NCBI GenBank assembly: GCA_030549335.1
Contig: CM060196.1
Coordinates: forward strand, 23,828,501 to 23,892,500
Length of the DNA: 64,000 bases
Origin: Pontederia crassipes
Lineage: Eukaryota > Streptophyta > Magnoliopsida > Commelinales > Pontederiaceae
Direction of reading: 5' to 3'
Shown here: positions 35,441-48,794 of the stretch, piece after piece
How the letters are laid out: every line of letters starts with the position of its first letter
Numbering within the stretch: the stretch's first letter is position 1
The notes under the pieces: generated by a model
Told to the model about the DNA's origin: nothing
Database searches by the model: none
Seen by the model: the letters and a program-made list of their open reading frames with translations, nothing else
Position numbers and translations under genes: made by a program

Positions 35441-35915
35441 TAGGGGTGTTCACCGGGGTCGACACATGAATCCGATGATCCGATCCGATTCGATCCGAAT
35501 CGGTTCAGGTCGGGTAGGATCGGGTACGGGTTGATTTATCGGGTACGGGTTGAAAAAATCTAACTCGAGTTGATCCGATTGATCCGACTTTTTATTTTTT
35601 TCTTTTTTATTTAAACTTAAGGCTTATATTTGTTTTAAAAATTTAAAAAAATTAAAATAGAAAATTTTAAGTACAAAAATAATATTAAATAGTTAGAAAA
35701 CCTATTTTATACTTTTAAAATAATATTTTATATTAAATAAAAATAAAAAAAATAGTAAGAAAAAATAAAAAAAATAGATGGTCGGATAACTCGACCCCCG
35801 ACCCGAACTGGTCGGATCCAGCCCCCTCATACCTTTTAACTCGATCCGACTTTTTGATCGGGTCGGGTCAAATTTGTTCACGGGTTGGATCTAATCCGAC
35901 CCGTGAACACCTCTA
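35441..35915 (+). mobile_element. hAT-type MITE with GGGTCGGGT ends, copy 2
   Basis: TAGGGGTGTTCAC...GTGAACACCTCTA, flanked by gttgtggg and gctctggg (6 of 8 matching). The core shares words with copies 4 and 5 (aataatattaaatagttagaaa). Confidence 0.87.
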
Positions 35916-36179
35916 GCTCTGGGAAAGTAAAAAAATGTGAAATAAATTGGAGTTAAGTCCCCAAAATTATACTCTAATTATTATATTATATTTTGTTAAC
36001 GTAATTTAAATCAATAATTAAAATTGTGTTATTACATTGTTATTTATTCTCTTGCAATAATTAAATAATATAATAAATTTTAATAGTTGTTGTGATATAC
36101 TAAATTTTCTAGTGACATGTTACCCCGCCACCTCCGCCATTAATTTTTAATGCAAGCACTATTTTTATTTCACACACAC

Positions 36180-36182
<3 letters not shown>

Positions 36183-36230
<48 letters not shown>
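36183..36230 (+). repeat. (TA)n microsatellite
   Basis: Pure TA run of about 48 bases. Confidence 0.97.
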
Positions 36231-36231
<1 letters not shown>

Positions 36232-36502
36232 GTTGCAGACGATCCACACAGGGATGCAGAGCAGCTATTGTTCGCAGATGTTGCGTTGAATCCTACGGTC
36301 ACAATATTTCATTATTACATATTTATTTCTCTTAATTATTTGTGTCTTCTCAAATACTTTTTTGTCATTAAAATGAGCCCATTAAATGTGTGATTAATAT
36401 TCTTTCAATATTGCATGAGCATTACGATACAAAGTTATATAATATTATATACATACATATAATATAATATAATATCATGTCTTTACGCATATATTTTGCA
36501 GA

Positions 36503-37019
36503 TAGGGGTGTTCAGCGGGTCGACCCGCGAACCCGACGACCCGACCCGACCCGACCCAAACCAGTTTGGGTCGGGTCGAATCTGTGATCGGGTCGGAACC
36601 AACCCGACCCGACCATGGATCGGGTCGGGTATGAGTCGGAATTTTCCGACCCGAGTCAACCTGACCCGACCCGAAGACTTGTTTTTTTTATTTTTTTATT
36701 TTATTTTTTTTAGTTTTTAGCTTATATTATGTATAAAAAGTATAAAAATATTAAAATAAAATATTTTAAATGTGTAAAATAATGTTAAAATGTTCAATAA
36801 GTTATTTTATGCTTTTTAAATGAATATTATATAATATATTTATATTAAATAATAGATAAAAGTAAGAAAAAAAATGATGGTCGGGTAACCCGACCCAACC
36901 CGATCGGATCTGGCCTTAAAAAATGGGGTGACCCGACCCAACCCGACCCGATCAAAATCGGGCAGGTCGGGTCGGATCCGGTGTCGGGTCGGGTCAAACC
37001 CGACCCGTGAACACCCCTA
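36503..37019 (+). mobile_element. hAT-type MITE with GGGTCGGGT ends, copy 3, TSD TTTGCAGA
   Basis: 517 bp; TAGGGGTGTTCAG...GTGAACACCCCTA flanked by perfect 8-bp repeats TTTGCAGA (36495-36502 and 37020-37027). The 8-bp duplication and the end sequence place the family in the hAT superfamily. No coding capacity. Confidence 0.95.
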
Positions 37020-37510
37020 TTTGCAGATACGAATAAACATAATAATGCTTGCATTTTAATTGATGTACTTTAAATATATATAGATATTTTAATTGATGTA
37101 ATTTAAAAAATAAAAAATTCAAATGGAAATATTAAAAAATTTAAATTTCAACAAATTTAATGTGTACCTTAAATTAAATTTGATAATAAATTAAATAGGA
37201 TGGTATTAATGATGATATTATGAAATTTAATATCTTTGTGTTGGCATTAAAACAAATTAAAGGGAGAATTACACCATAAATATTGACTTAAATTAAATAA
37301 AACAATTTATCATTGGAAAATCTTAAAAAGAATATAAATAGTGATTGAATGATAGAACTTCAAAACTAACTACAAAAAAGGCCATGATGCACGCCTTCAC
37401 ATATACATAGGAGATATATTTAATTTGAAATTTGGTGATATTTCAAACCATACAAAGTTTTTTGGAAGGTAATTAGTTTTAGGATTTAGAAAATACATGA
37501 ATTCAAAATA

Positions 37511-37655
37511 GGTTTACATGTGTGAACCTACCATTGATTCATAGATCAACGGTGATATTTGATAAACATCTTTTAAGTTGAATTTATCATGAATTTATAT
37601 TCACCGTTGATCTATACATCAATGATAGTCCACATATGTGAATCTCATTTAGATC
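37511..37655 (+). repeat. Short inverted repeat in the first array unit
   Basis: tttacatgtgtgaacctacc...catagatcaacggtga pairs with tcaccgttgatctatacatc...cacatatgtgaa; arms of about 47 bases around a ~50-base spacer. MITE-like; missing from the other units. Confidence 0.7.
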
Positions 37656-40239
37656 TACACAATCTTCAACCCCTTATTTTAAAATTATTCACTAATTAAA
37701 ATATAATAAAAAGTTAAAAAATTACATTTTTATAATTTTATTTTCGTTTTTTAAAAATACTTATGTTAGCATTAAACTATCCATTTTTTATTTATTCTTA
37801 TTTTATATGTTATAAAAAACTTCATCTCTAGTTATTAACTTTTCAATGACATTTCTTATCATTTAAAAAAATGTTTAAATCATTAACATTTTAGTATCTA
37901 CTAAAATTAGATAACTAAAAATATTATAAAACTCTTCATCTCTAATTATTAATTTTTTAAATGTCATTTCTTTTAATTTTTAAAAAATAATGTTTAAATA
38001 ATTGGCATTTTAGTATCTACTAAAATTAGAACATAAAAAACTGAAATTCTAATTGATTGGGAGTTACAATTGATTGCAATCATTATAACATATACGTTTC
38101 TCTTATTTGTGCCTTCTCAAACACCTTTTTGTCATTAAATTGAGCCTATTAAACATGTGATTGATATTATTTCAATATTGCATGAGCATTATGATACACA
38201 CACAACACACACAAAATTTTTAAGCTAATAATCACATTTGGCCCCCCTTAAATTTATTGTAGTGTGATAAATTAATAATAACATTCCTTTAGTATATTAG
38301 ATTTTCTCTTCTTGAGCTCGTATTTATGCATATAATATAATGTCTTGACATATTCATTAAAAAAATAAAAATGAGAGTTACATCATAACTTTTAAATTAA
38401 ATTGAATAAAAAATTATTAATTCAAAAAACTAAGAAAAGATAGAATGGGTGGTGAAATAAGAGAGCTCCAAAATTAATTACAAAAATATCATGACGCATA
38501 GATTTATATTATATATAGATGTTTTGCATATATGAAATAGAAGTAATAGTGCTTGCATTTTAATCGGTGTACTTTAAATATATATAATCATTTTAATTGT
38601 TGTAGTTTAAAAAAGAAATAACTTCAAATAGAAATATTAAACAATTTAAAATGTCTTGATAAATTTAATGTGACCTTAAATTACATTTGATAATAAATTA
38701 AATAGGATGTCATTAATGATGATATTGAGAAATTTAATGTCTTTATGTTGTCATTAAAACAAATTAAAGTGGGAGTCACACCATAAATATTGAATTAAAT
38801 TGAATAGAAAATTTTAATAATTAAAATAAACTAAAAAGGGATAAAAATGGTGTCATGATAGAGCTCCAAAACTAACAAAAAATGTCATGACTTTACATTA
38901 TATATAGAATAATATTTAATTTTAAATTTGGTGCAATTTTAAACCATATAAGGTTTTTCGTATCGTAATTAGTTTTATGTATCATTCACCAGTTAAAATA
39001 TAATAAAACTAAAAAAATGCATTTTTATAATTTTATTTTTCATATTTTTTAAAAAATCTTATTTTAGCATTAAACTATTCATTTTTATTTATTCTTATTT
39101 TATATGTTATAAAACTCTTTATCTATAGTTACTAACTCTTTGAATGACATTTCTTATAATTTTTAAGAAAGAATGTTTAAATCATTAACATTTCAATATC
39201 TACTAAAATTCTATACTAAAAATATCATAAAAGTCTTCATCTATATATATTAACTTTCTAAATGTATATTATTTTCTTAAAAAAATGTTTAAATAATTGG
39301 CTTTTTAGAACATAATAACTGAAATTCTAGTTGATAGGGAGTTAAAATTGATTGCAATCATTATAACATATTTATTTATCTTATTTGTGCCATTACAAAC
39401 ACTTTTTTTCATCAAAATGAGCCCATTAAATATGTAATTAAATATTATTTCAATATTGCATAAGCATTACGATATAAAGTTATATATATTTATGGGTATA
39501 CATATATTTATGCATATAATATAATATCTTTACACATATGTTTTAAATATATGAAATAAAAATAATGATGCTTGCATTCTAATCAATGTACTTTAAATAT
39601 ATATAGACATTTTAATTGGTCTAGTTTAAAAAAGAAATAACTTCAAATGAATATATTAAAATGTCTTCATAAATTTAATGTGTACCTTAAATTAAATAGG
39701 ATGTCATTAATGATGATATTGAAATTTAATATATTCATGTTGCTATCAACAAATTAAAGTGTAAGTTACACCATAAATATTGAATTAAATTGCACAAAAG
39801 ATCTAATAATTCAAGAAACCTAAAAAAGGACACAAAGAATGGTGAAATGAAAGAGATAATTACAAAAATGTCATGATGTGTTACTTTATATTATATATAG
39901 ATGTAGAATATACATTTAATTTTAAATTTATTGCAACTTTAAACCATACAAGTTCTTTTAGTCCGTAATTAATTTTATGGATCATTCATCAATTAAAATA
40001 CAATAAAAATTTTAACATATTGCATTTTTATCATTTTATTTTCCATTTTTTTTAAAATAGTATGTATAGAATTAAGCTATATTTTATTCATTCTTATTTT
40101 ATATATTATAAAACTATTCATCTCTAGTTATTAAAATTGTAAATGCCATTTCTTATATTTTTTTTAAAATAATGTTTAAATCATTAATATTTTAGTATCT
40201 ACTAAAATTAGATAATAATAACTAAAATTTTAACTTATT

Positions 40240-40261
40240 GGGGGGGGGGGGGGGGGGGGGG
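40240..40261 (+). repeat. Poly-G run of 22 bases
   Basis: 22 consecutive G followed by TGGGG, inside an AT-rich unit of the array. Could be a real G tract or a sequencing artefact. Confidence 0.8.
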
Positions 40262-40400
40262 TGGGGTTACAATTGATTGCAATAATTATAACATATTTTA
40301 TTTCTATTATTTGTGCCTTCTCAAACACTTTTTTGACATTAAAATTAGCCCATTAAATATGTGATTAATAGTATTTCAGTTATGATTATGTACATCCATG

Positions 40401-40955
40401 AAATGAAAAGAAGATCGATTTCAACCTTTTTCATCATTATTTCAGCTGATAGATGGAGATTTCATGTAACCCTTCTCCACTCATATCCATTGGAACTCAA
40501 AGGATGAAACCTAAGACCCATTACACTTTTATTCCTCTTTTTTCTTTTTATCCTTTCACTCTCTTCTTTTTGTCATTTTGCTATGTGTTTCCTCCATTGT
40601 TTGGCTTGATGGAGGGGACTTGACATGTGCTTATCATGTGAAGAATCAAAGAGGATGAAGGGCAAGGGGCTAGAGTTTGAACCAGTGAAAGAAGAACCAA
40701 AAAATCGAGATCTAAATTATAGGGGTTAGATTTCAGAGATTGTCCATGTTTTCTAAGGACTACTATCAGTTTAGGATCATGATAGATGGAGAATTTGTGT
40801 GCTGAAAATTGTTGTTCAAGAGATGTCTCATCTATGATTTTGAGGAGATGATTTCTTTATGAAATTTAAGCATGTTTAGGTCTTTGGTTTTAGGATATAA
40901 TTATACATTTATGATTATGCTTAGTTAATCACGTAATCATGACTCTAAGTGTTAT
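40401..40955 (+). other. Non-coding DNA
   Basis: No gene recognised. Confidence 0.4.
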
Positions 40956-42900
40956 TGTAATATCCTAAATCTAATCCACATATAAATCATATGTTTTAAT
41001 ATTATAGCATATGATTGATAAGAAATATGATATATGTGTTTAAGGCATGAGTTGTAACTTAAAGTATTTTGATCGTAGAAATTGACGAAAATTCATCTAA
41101 AACGTAAAAATATGATCTTTGAAAATGTGAAAATTTAGAAAGATAAAGACCCGATAATTGTTCCTATATGGAAGGCATGCTAAAACTAATTTTTAATAAA
41201 TTTTATGTGGTGTTTTGGTTAGGTAAAATGAAGTTGCATATCAAAAAAATTGTAAAATCATAATTTTTGTTCTTTGGACAAAATTTTAGATTTTGATTTG
41301 TTGACTATTTATTTTTTCTAAAAAAATATTTGAATCCAAATGTGGGTAGTTTATTATTTACATGTAATGTATTAAGTAAATGAATAAATAAAATAAATAA
41401 TGCAAATATGAATGTCAAACTTGGGACCCCTTCTATGACTAACAACCCTCGTCCCTTATCTTTTACCACCTGCTTACTTCTCCCATAACACCCCATCCGA
41501 TAGAAAGGATAGAGGGTTGAAGAGAAACTAAGAAGAAATGGAAGATACAAGAACAAGTTATGATTTCAATTTGGGGTAAATCCTAATTCTACCATTATTC
41601 CATTAATTTTAACAACATAAAATTGTAAATAGGGTTTCTCTGAATCTCTGTTACCCTTATTATTCCATAATTTCATTTAATTGGGGAAGAACCAAACCTT
41701 CTTATGGAAAGAACAAACCCTAATTTGAAATAATCTTGAAGTTGTGAACTTAGCCAGACTTTTGCATGCCTTACAATTGTTAAAAAATTATGAAATTTAT
41801 TCTGCCTAATCTTTTACGAGTGTAGTTTCACCGAGCTTTTGAATCAAGTTAATATAATGTCTATAAAAAACTTATGCCTTTATTTTTAAGGTGTTATCCT
41901 TCTGTCCATTAAAACTATTACTCGAATTTATAAATTATACATTGAATCAAACATGTCATGCAATTATTTGATAATTTAGGATAAGAAGGATAAAGAAGTT
42001 AGTCTTCATTACTAATTCCAATCATTCGAAAAGGTTATGTCTATTAAAAGTTATAAATAGTTGATCACTTAATCGAACATTACTTGGTGTATTAGAATGA
42101 CATTTAGGTCAAATCATTCTAGTATTTGTTAAATTTATTATGCTCAATACAAAAATAATAAAAAAATCTAAAAAAATTATGAGTTATACCTCTTGAAGTT
42201 TTATTTTAGGGAAAATTAAAAATATTACCATAGGAGTTGTTGACTAATTGATCTAAATAATAGAAGTATGGTTACTCAATATATTAGAACACATAAATAA
42301 TATAAAATTTAGGTTGAATGTTAATTTTTCTGAGAACCATCCTTGACGATATATATATGAAACTTTTACAGCTTAATAGCTTTTCGATATGGAAGTAAGA
42401 AGAAAATGGAATGATGAATGCGAGAAGATATGGATTTTCTTTTACTAGGTATGCAATATGTCATAATATAAGGCAAACTCTTATGATAAATAATTACTTA
42501 GGTTATAAGAGTAAATGCATGATTGTCTTTTGAGTCAGCATGTTGACCAAAGGAATAATCATTTCTCCATTTCACTTCAACTTCGGATTAGTCGACACTA
42601 ATAGTCTTGGATATCAGCAGCTCCGCTAGTAGCATCTTTCTAGGTCACATAGTTCATAGTTCGATTCAAGATTATCGGTCGACCAATGCAAGTGTATGAT
42701 CGATCGATCAATCATGTTTTGGCTCGACATTCTAGATCGGATGCTCGATTTATGGATCGATTTAATGTCATTAACTTTTGTCAAGAAGAAATGGGGCTCC
42801 CGGTCAAGGGACCGGTTGTCCATTCTGCTCAGTAGAGCCGCAGGTCATTGCGGTGTTCTTAGATTTTCAATCCATTTTTCATATAACCGACATTACTAAA
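40956..42900 (+). other. Possible LTR remnant
   Basis: Begins tgtaatatcctaaatc, has a stem-loop-rich middle, and carries GGTCGACC/GATCGATC words at 42675-42760 like the gypsy LTRs in this window. No gag or pol, no second LTR seen, no defined right end; a solo LTR is only a suggestion. Confidence 0.35.
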
Positions 42901-43569
42901 AATCTTTTTTACTCCTAATGTCTACGATAATTCAAAGGCGTCATGACAACATTCTTATATACATCTTCAATATAAGTACCATAAAATTAACTCATACATA
43001 AGTATTTTTTAGTAAATTACACGGATCATCCCCCAACTTTGGGTGCGATAATTACTCGATCCCCCAACTTTAATTTATAATTCGAATGTCCTCAACCTTT
43101 GATTTTATTGCACTTATCGTCCTCCTGATCGGTAATAGCTAACTTTCCCATTATGTTATCAACATAGCACAATAAAAATAATAAAATAATATTTTAAAAA
43201 ATTATAAAATTAATAAAAAAATAAAAAAAAATCGCAGCCTGGACCACCCCTTCATCAGAGTGAACTAAGGGTCAATGCCCTTTCCCCTCTCCTCTTCGGC
43301 GCCGGAGGGGAGAGGGGAAGAGGGGGCGCTGACCCCTTGTGTGAACTCATTTGCGGGGCCAGAGCCCCTTTTTCTTCTTCACAATCGATGAGGAAGAAAA
43401 GAAGGCATGGTCACCCTTTTTCTTTTTCGCATTTGGCGAGAAAAAAATGGGGGCGTCGGCCCCCTTGCGAGCTTGTCGGCACACGAGCTCGCAAAAGGGT
43501 GCTGGTGGCCCCCTTTTCTTTCTTGTAGCTGGCCCTCCTTTTTCTTCTTCATAGTCGGCGAGAAAGAAA

Positions 43570-44283
43570 CACTATAAGAAAATTGACGATTAGCGACGTC
43601 AAATAGCGTCTCGAAATATGGTGACACTAAATTGACGCCACTAGCGTCGTTATGGCATCTCAGTTGAGTCCCAAATAGAGACGATACTTGCCTCCCAATA
43701 ATGTCTCATTAGCACTATATTAGTGTTTCAAAAAATAGGCGCTAAGGCAGGCGTCATTGAGACGCCAGATAGCCGCTATTATTATGTGTCATGAAGCAAA
43801 AGTGCGCGGAAGAACCTAGCACTGATTCTCACGTCGACAGCCTTCGACGTGAAGCTAGCGTCGCACAAATTTGGCGTCACATCCACAACGATGCTATGTA
43901 GACACCATTGTGATTACTTGGCATACCTCTATATGTTAATTAAGAAATAGATAACACGACGCTAAGTAGATGCCAATGTGATTACTTGGCATACTTGTAT
44001 ATGTTAATTAAGAAATATATAACTATATATAGGCTATCTATATTTATATCGTTATATGTTATCTATTTTGAGGCAACTCTATATATTATTTTGAGGCAAC
44101 TCAATAAATAAATTAAATATTGTATATGTACCTTCAGCATATATATGTATTTCTACATGATTACTTATATATGTCTACATCATAGTAGTGTTCCTAAATA
44201 TACAATTTGTCACCTATATTATATATGTTATTTATCCATACAATATATATCATATCTTAATTATACGTATATATCTTAATTAT

Positions 44284-44327
<44 letters not shown>

Positions 44328-44420
44328 TATCTTAATTATACGTTCTATGTCACAGAGATGCAATAACGCCTCCCTAGCATCGCGTTTCTTGGGTTGCTAT
44401 TGATCGATTTTCTTGTAGTG
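43570..44420 (+). mobile_element. CACTA-type MITE nested in the Mutator-like element
   Basis: Ends CACTATAAGAAAATT and ATTTTCTTGTAGTG. Sub-terminal gcgtc/gacgc words resemble those of 20572-20908. Flanking triplets aaa and aca differ by one base. Contains a 56-base imperfect repeat (43915-44010) and a TA microsatellite. No transposase. Confidence 0.87.
44288..44325 (+). repeat. (TA)n microsatellite
   Basis: Pure AT dinucleotide run inside the CACTA MITE. Confidence 0.95.
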
Positions 44421-44828
44421 ACAAATGGGGGTGTTGAGCCCCTTTCGAGGTCGATGCATGAGCTCACACAACAAGGCCGCCTTTCTCCCTTGCGGCCGGC
44501 AAAGGAGAAGGGGGCATTGGCCCCGCTATGCGATGGGTCCGGCTCCCCTTCCCCTCCTCTCCGCCACCAGAAGGGAGAGGGGGAGGGGGCACCGTCCTCC
44601 TTGCTCCCCTTCGACGAGAGTCGGCTGCCTGAGGCTGTCACTTCTTTTTTATTTTTATTATATTTTTATATTATTTTATTATATTTTGTTACACCACGTC
44701 GATGTTATAACTAAAGAACTCGCTATTGGCAGTCAGGAGACAAAACATGCAAAAAAATAAAGTTCGGAGATATTTTAGTTATAAATTGAATTTGGGGGGA
44801 CGATTCTTGTAATTTATCCAGTATTTTC

Positions 44829-45375
44829 ATACATTTGAACATTACATATACAATATTCTAATAAAAAGCATCACACTCAGATTGAAATTAATATAATACA
44901 AAACACATATCAAGCGTGTGTATGCATATGCAACACTCCCATATGAATGCATAGATCAATCAATTTGTATAGTCTTTAGGTGTATTCTATAGATGACCCC
45001 TACAAATTCTAGAGGTGGCTCCTATCACAATTTTTCACGATGCAACACTTAGCTTCTCATGGCACTTGTCTTCGTTCTAGCTCATTCTTGTATGGGGAAA
45101 AAATCAATTAGCGATAAATAAAATATATAGGTGCCCCCTGCGAATTATAAAGGTAGCTCCCATCGTGATTTCTCACGATGTAACACTTAAGTTTGCATCA
45201 TACTTAGTTCCATCATATCTCATCTCATTTTTTTCGAAAATGCAATGATGGATTGGATTCTGAAGGTGTCTCTCGTCGTGACAAGCAATGTAGTACTTAA
45301 CTCAAATCACCATACGTGCAAATGCATCATACAGATAGGCGTCGATACATGATTCACTATATAATAATTGTATCT
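44829..45375 (+). repeat. Degenerate short tandem repeats
   Basis: A unit of the type aaggtagctcccatcgtgatttctcacgatgtaacac recurs about three times (near 45010, 45140 and 45260) with many changes. Possibly a retrotransposon remnant; otherwise nothing recognised. Confidence 0.5.
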
Positions 45376-47478
45376 AAAATATCAAAAGATGAATCATATC
45401 GATCATTCTTTTAAGCAAATAGGGTCGCACGTTAAAATATCAATTCATAAGATATTACATATTAATTTCAAAGTGCAACCTATCAATCATTCAAACATAC
45501 TTTTCATAAGAACAAAATATATACTCAATGCATATAACAATCAATGCCACGCCGAATTCATAAGATATGAATACTTAGAATAGGAGAATCCAACTTACCT
45601 TGTGTAAGTACAAATAAAAACTTTTCTCTTTTCTTTTCTTAGTTTACTCTTGTAATCCTATAACCATAATAATAACAATCATATTACTACTAACATGTCA
45701 TATATGAAACACAAATAATTATAAAAGTTACTAGTATTAGTTGAGCCACGAGAGACACAATTCTACTTATCAATTATGCTAATCATTATTGGTTATCAAA
45801 TAAATGATATTACTGACTCATCGAGCTTGTGAAAAAAATTAAAATACTTCTTTTTTTAAACATGTCTGATATCTATGAGGGCATTTTCCACGAATAAATT
45901 GTCTAGATTATTGGTAATATAATATTAAATTATCTACACCCATCACATTACTTTATTTACTGTATTTTAATTTATAAATAATTTGAATTATCTAGTAATG
46001 CAGATTACCATGAAGCGACAGTCGACATGAACTAAGATGAAGTGTTCATTCAAATTTCCACTCAAGTAGCATAATTTTATTTTTATTTTCATTTTCGTCC
46101 TTTTTAATCTTAGACAAATAAGACATGAAATAATATTAAAAATATATAACAACAACAACAAGATTATTACCATTGTTATTATCATAATTAATATTAATAA
46201 TTTATTTAAATTATTATTTTATTATTGTTATTCACATGAATTACATATTATTATTAGTTATTATTTTGAATATTACATATGTTTATTACCATTTTATCAT
46301 TTATAAATATTTATAATGATAATTATTTAATTTTATGGTTTTTTGTTCGAGTTTTTACATAATAATAAAGGATATCTTAGCAAAAAATGTGCCTTACTGG
46401 TATTTTTTATAAGTAAATAGTGTCAGTTGAATTGCTAAAGTGATTATTTGTATATAATAAATAAGGTAACGCGCATTGATAGCAATTTAATAAGGAGCAA
46501 TCATTATATTAAATAATGTAAATTGATAGATAATATGAAAAGGTAATAGTCCTAAAGTGTCATGTTAAGACTAACATTTAGACGTATGTGGGTTTTTTTT
46601 TTTTTTTGATATTTTATTCTGTTATATATCTTATCAACTTTGTATCCTAATTTTACTGTCCAAACGCAAGACATCTTGCAAGGAACTCACTGTATGATAT
46701 ATAATTTAGATGAAAGTTATGAGTAAGCACATTTTCTTGACCATGTTTAATAACGTAATTGATATCAATTTATTGTTAACATATTTTGATATGTTTATAG
46801 CTTAAATCACAAAGGGTTGTTTGGATTACTGCGTTCCACAGACAGTTATAATGCGATTTTCTGGGATTTCTTGAGAAAAAAAATTGCAAAATCATTACTA
46901 TTTCCCATGATTTAAATTTAAAATGGATCTTCGATATAAATGAGAAAATTTCAATAGTATTACTTTTGTTTTGAGAATAATAATTTTGAATGTCTTCTTA
47001 TCTGTTCCCTGCATTTCATAATTAATGAGGAAAACTCATAGAGTGGAAGACATATTTTGCTTTTATTTTGCAAGAAACGGCTTTGAAAAAAAAGTGGAAT
47101 TTTAATTTTATGATCGTGCTCTCTAAAATTACAAGTAGAAATTAAAAGGAATCAACTTATATTTTGTTAAGTTGTTCTTTAAATAAAACAGAAAAAAAAC
47201 ACGTTAAAATATGATTTATTTCCTAGAATTCATTTACCTCATACTTCATCAATTTTAAACAAAAAACTAACACATCCTAGATTATCATCCCATCGTTCGA
47301 ATTGGAAAATAATTTTCTCTTAGAAAAAAGGGAATTTAAAATTATGCATTTGAAAATTACAAGTAAAATGATGGCAACACATCACCAATTCTTATTTCAG
47401 AAGTCCTTTCAAATGACAAAAAAAAAAAAGAGAATTGCTTGCACTTTTTACTTATGCCTCAACACACTTAAAGTCCAA
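45376..47478 (+). repeat. Direct duplication, copy 1 (partner 61898-64000)
   Basis: Offset exactly 16,522 bases. Stops, homopolymers and the whole order coincide with no length difference up to the window end, so copy 1 may extend further right. No gene in this part; the open frames are non-coding shadows repeated in both copies. Confidence 0.97.
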
Positions 47479-47801
47479 GCATGCATGAGTATTCTTAGGA
47501 CACAAGCACACCATGGTCCCCCATGAACTGTCATATATATCCTAAAACTTATCCAAAGTTTGCTACATATATAATTTTTTTCCCCACAAGATCATTAATA
47601 AAACCAAATAAAAAAATGTTGTGCTAAATGAAATCTCTGTAAAACCATGAACATGACAAAAAGCTCAACTAGATAGCTCTGTCCATCCTAACATGTTGTT
47701 ATGTGCTCAATTCCATCATGTCTCATGTCTATTAGCTGAAAATGTGACAATCTGATCTCTGTCAAACCAAACATCAATGAATAGGAGACATAACCTAAAA
47801 C

Positions 47802-47803
<2 letters not shown>
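47479..47803 (+). other. Non-coding upstream DNA
   Basis: Nothing recognised. If the duplication continues, it would include this stretch. Confidence 0.5.

Positions 47804-47887
<84 letters not shown>
47804..47887 (+). repeat. (GA)42 microsatellite
   Basis: 84 bases of uninterrupted GA, about 1.0 kb upstream of the tubulin start. GA tracts in plants can bind BBR/BPC factors; any role here is a guess. Confidence 0.97.
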
Positions 47888-47889
<2 letters not shown>

Positions 47890-48787
47890 TCTAATTTGAT
47901 TTTGGTAAGAAGGGGCTGTCAACTGGGTGGCAATCGGCAGTACTCGAACACAGCACAAAGTGCACTACCATGCATGTGTTCTTCTACCATTTGTAACTGT
48001 GCTATGCTATACAGATAAAAGATCTTAATTACTGATCTGGAGTCAATGCAGTGCAAGTGATTGAATCTTTCTTACTCCTCTATCCTATTTTATTTTGTTG
48101 CATTCCATGTTTTACTTTCCTGCAAAAACTATCACACAACAACTTTTGTCAATAACAATTTCTGTAGCGCATACAGCCAATTGGGTATGACAATTATGCA
48201 TGCCAAAAGCATGAAATATTTGAAAGAAAATTAACACCTTTTTTTTCCTCTGTCCTATTTTATTTTCTTTTCGCTTCCCTTTCAGTTTTAGGAATTCAAG
48301 TGATAAAGTATACTCATCTCGAATTGAATGAATCTAAATTTATTATTAATAATAAGCAATTAGTTTAGCCGATTGATAAGGTCACACATTTATGAAAGAA
48401 TGCATATTGAGAATTTGAGAGATATAAACTTGTTAAAAGTGGAAAATTATTTCTCCAAAATGTACATTCATCACCTACGTGCTAAAAGTGTTAAATATTA
48501 TTATTATTATTATTCTTGATATGAAAAACTTATATCCTACTTGCCTACAGTTAATTGAATACACATTAATTTGTCGAAATAGTACAAGAAATAAGAATGA
48601 TAAGATGGGTAAAAAAACAAAATTTTTAAATTTGATACGGAAAAAGTTATTTTTTGATAAAAAAAATTCTCGTCTCGTCTTTTTTAGTTCTCCTTTCCAT
48701 AACAAGGCATCAATTTGAAGGAAATTACGGATTCCCCAAACCCAACGTCCGTAACGGAAATCCCAGACGCCGTTAACATCTGCGCTC

Positions 48788-48794
48788 TTTATAT
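48788..48794 (+). promoter_or_regulatory. Possible TATA box of the beta-tubulin gene
   Basis: TTTATAT in GC-richer DNA, 125-131 bases before the ATG. This would leave a 5' UTR of about 95 bases. Only position and sequence support it. Confidence 0.35.

Larger units (their letters stand above)
36320..40400 (+). repeat. Tandem array of ~1-kb AT-rich units
   Basis: The same series of blocks recurs in direct order. The block ttcaatattgcatgagcattac lies at about 36405, 38175 and 39453. gcttgcattttaat..tgtactttaaatatatata lies at about 37047, 38552 and 39571. attgattgcaatcattataacata lies at about 38070, 39348 and 40270. Unit spacing is about 0.9-1.3 kb once insertions are discounted. No coding sequence. 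The MITE at 36503 and the inverted repeat at 37511 are in the first unit only. Confidence 0.8.
43010..44819 (+). mobile_element. Mutator-like inverted-repeat element with GC-rich interior
   Basis: Left end agtaaattacacggatcatc... and right end ...gattcttgtaatttatcc are long inverted repeats (ccccaactttg... against ...aaatttggggg). Flanks agtattttt (43001-43009) and agtattttc (44820-44828) agree at 8 of 9 bases, the duplication length of Mutator-like elements. The interior (43240-43560 and 44425-44640) is GC-rich with repeated cccctttttc/gggagagggg words but no recognisable protein. A CACTA MITE is nested inside. Confidence 0.72.

Noticed and set aside
36228..36310. Exon-like stretch after a gcag (reads DDPHRDAEQLLFADV)
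   Set aside because: Short, no recognised family, no donor or partner exon; left unannotated.
47716..47958. Open frames made of Ser-Leu or Arg-Glu repeats
   Set aside because: Direct translation of the GA microsatellite.
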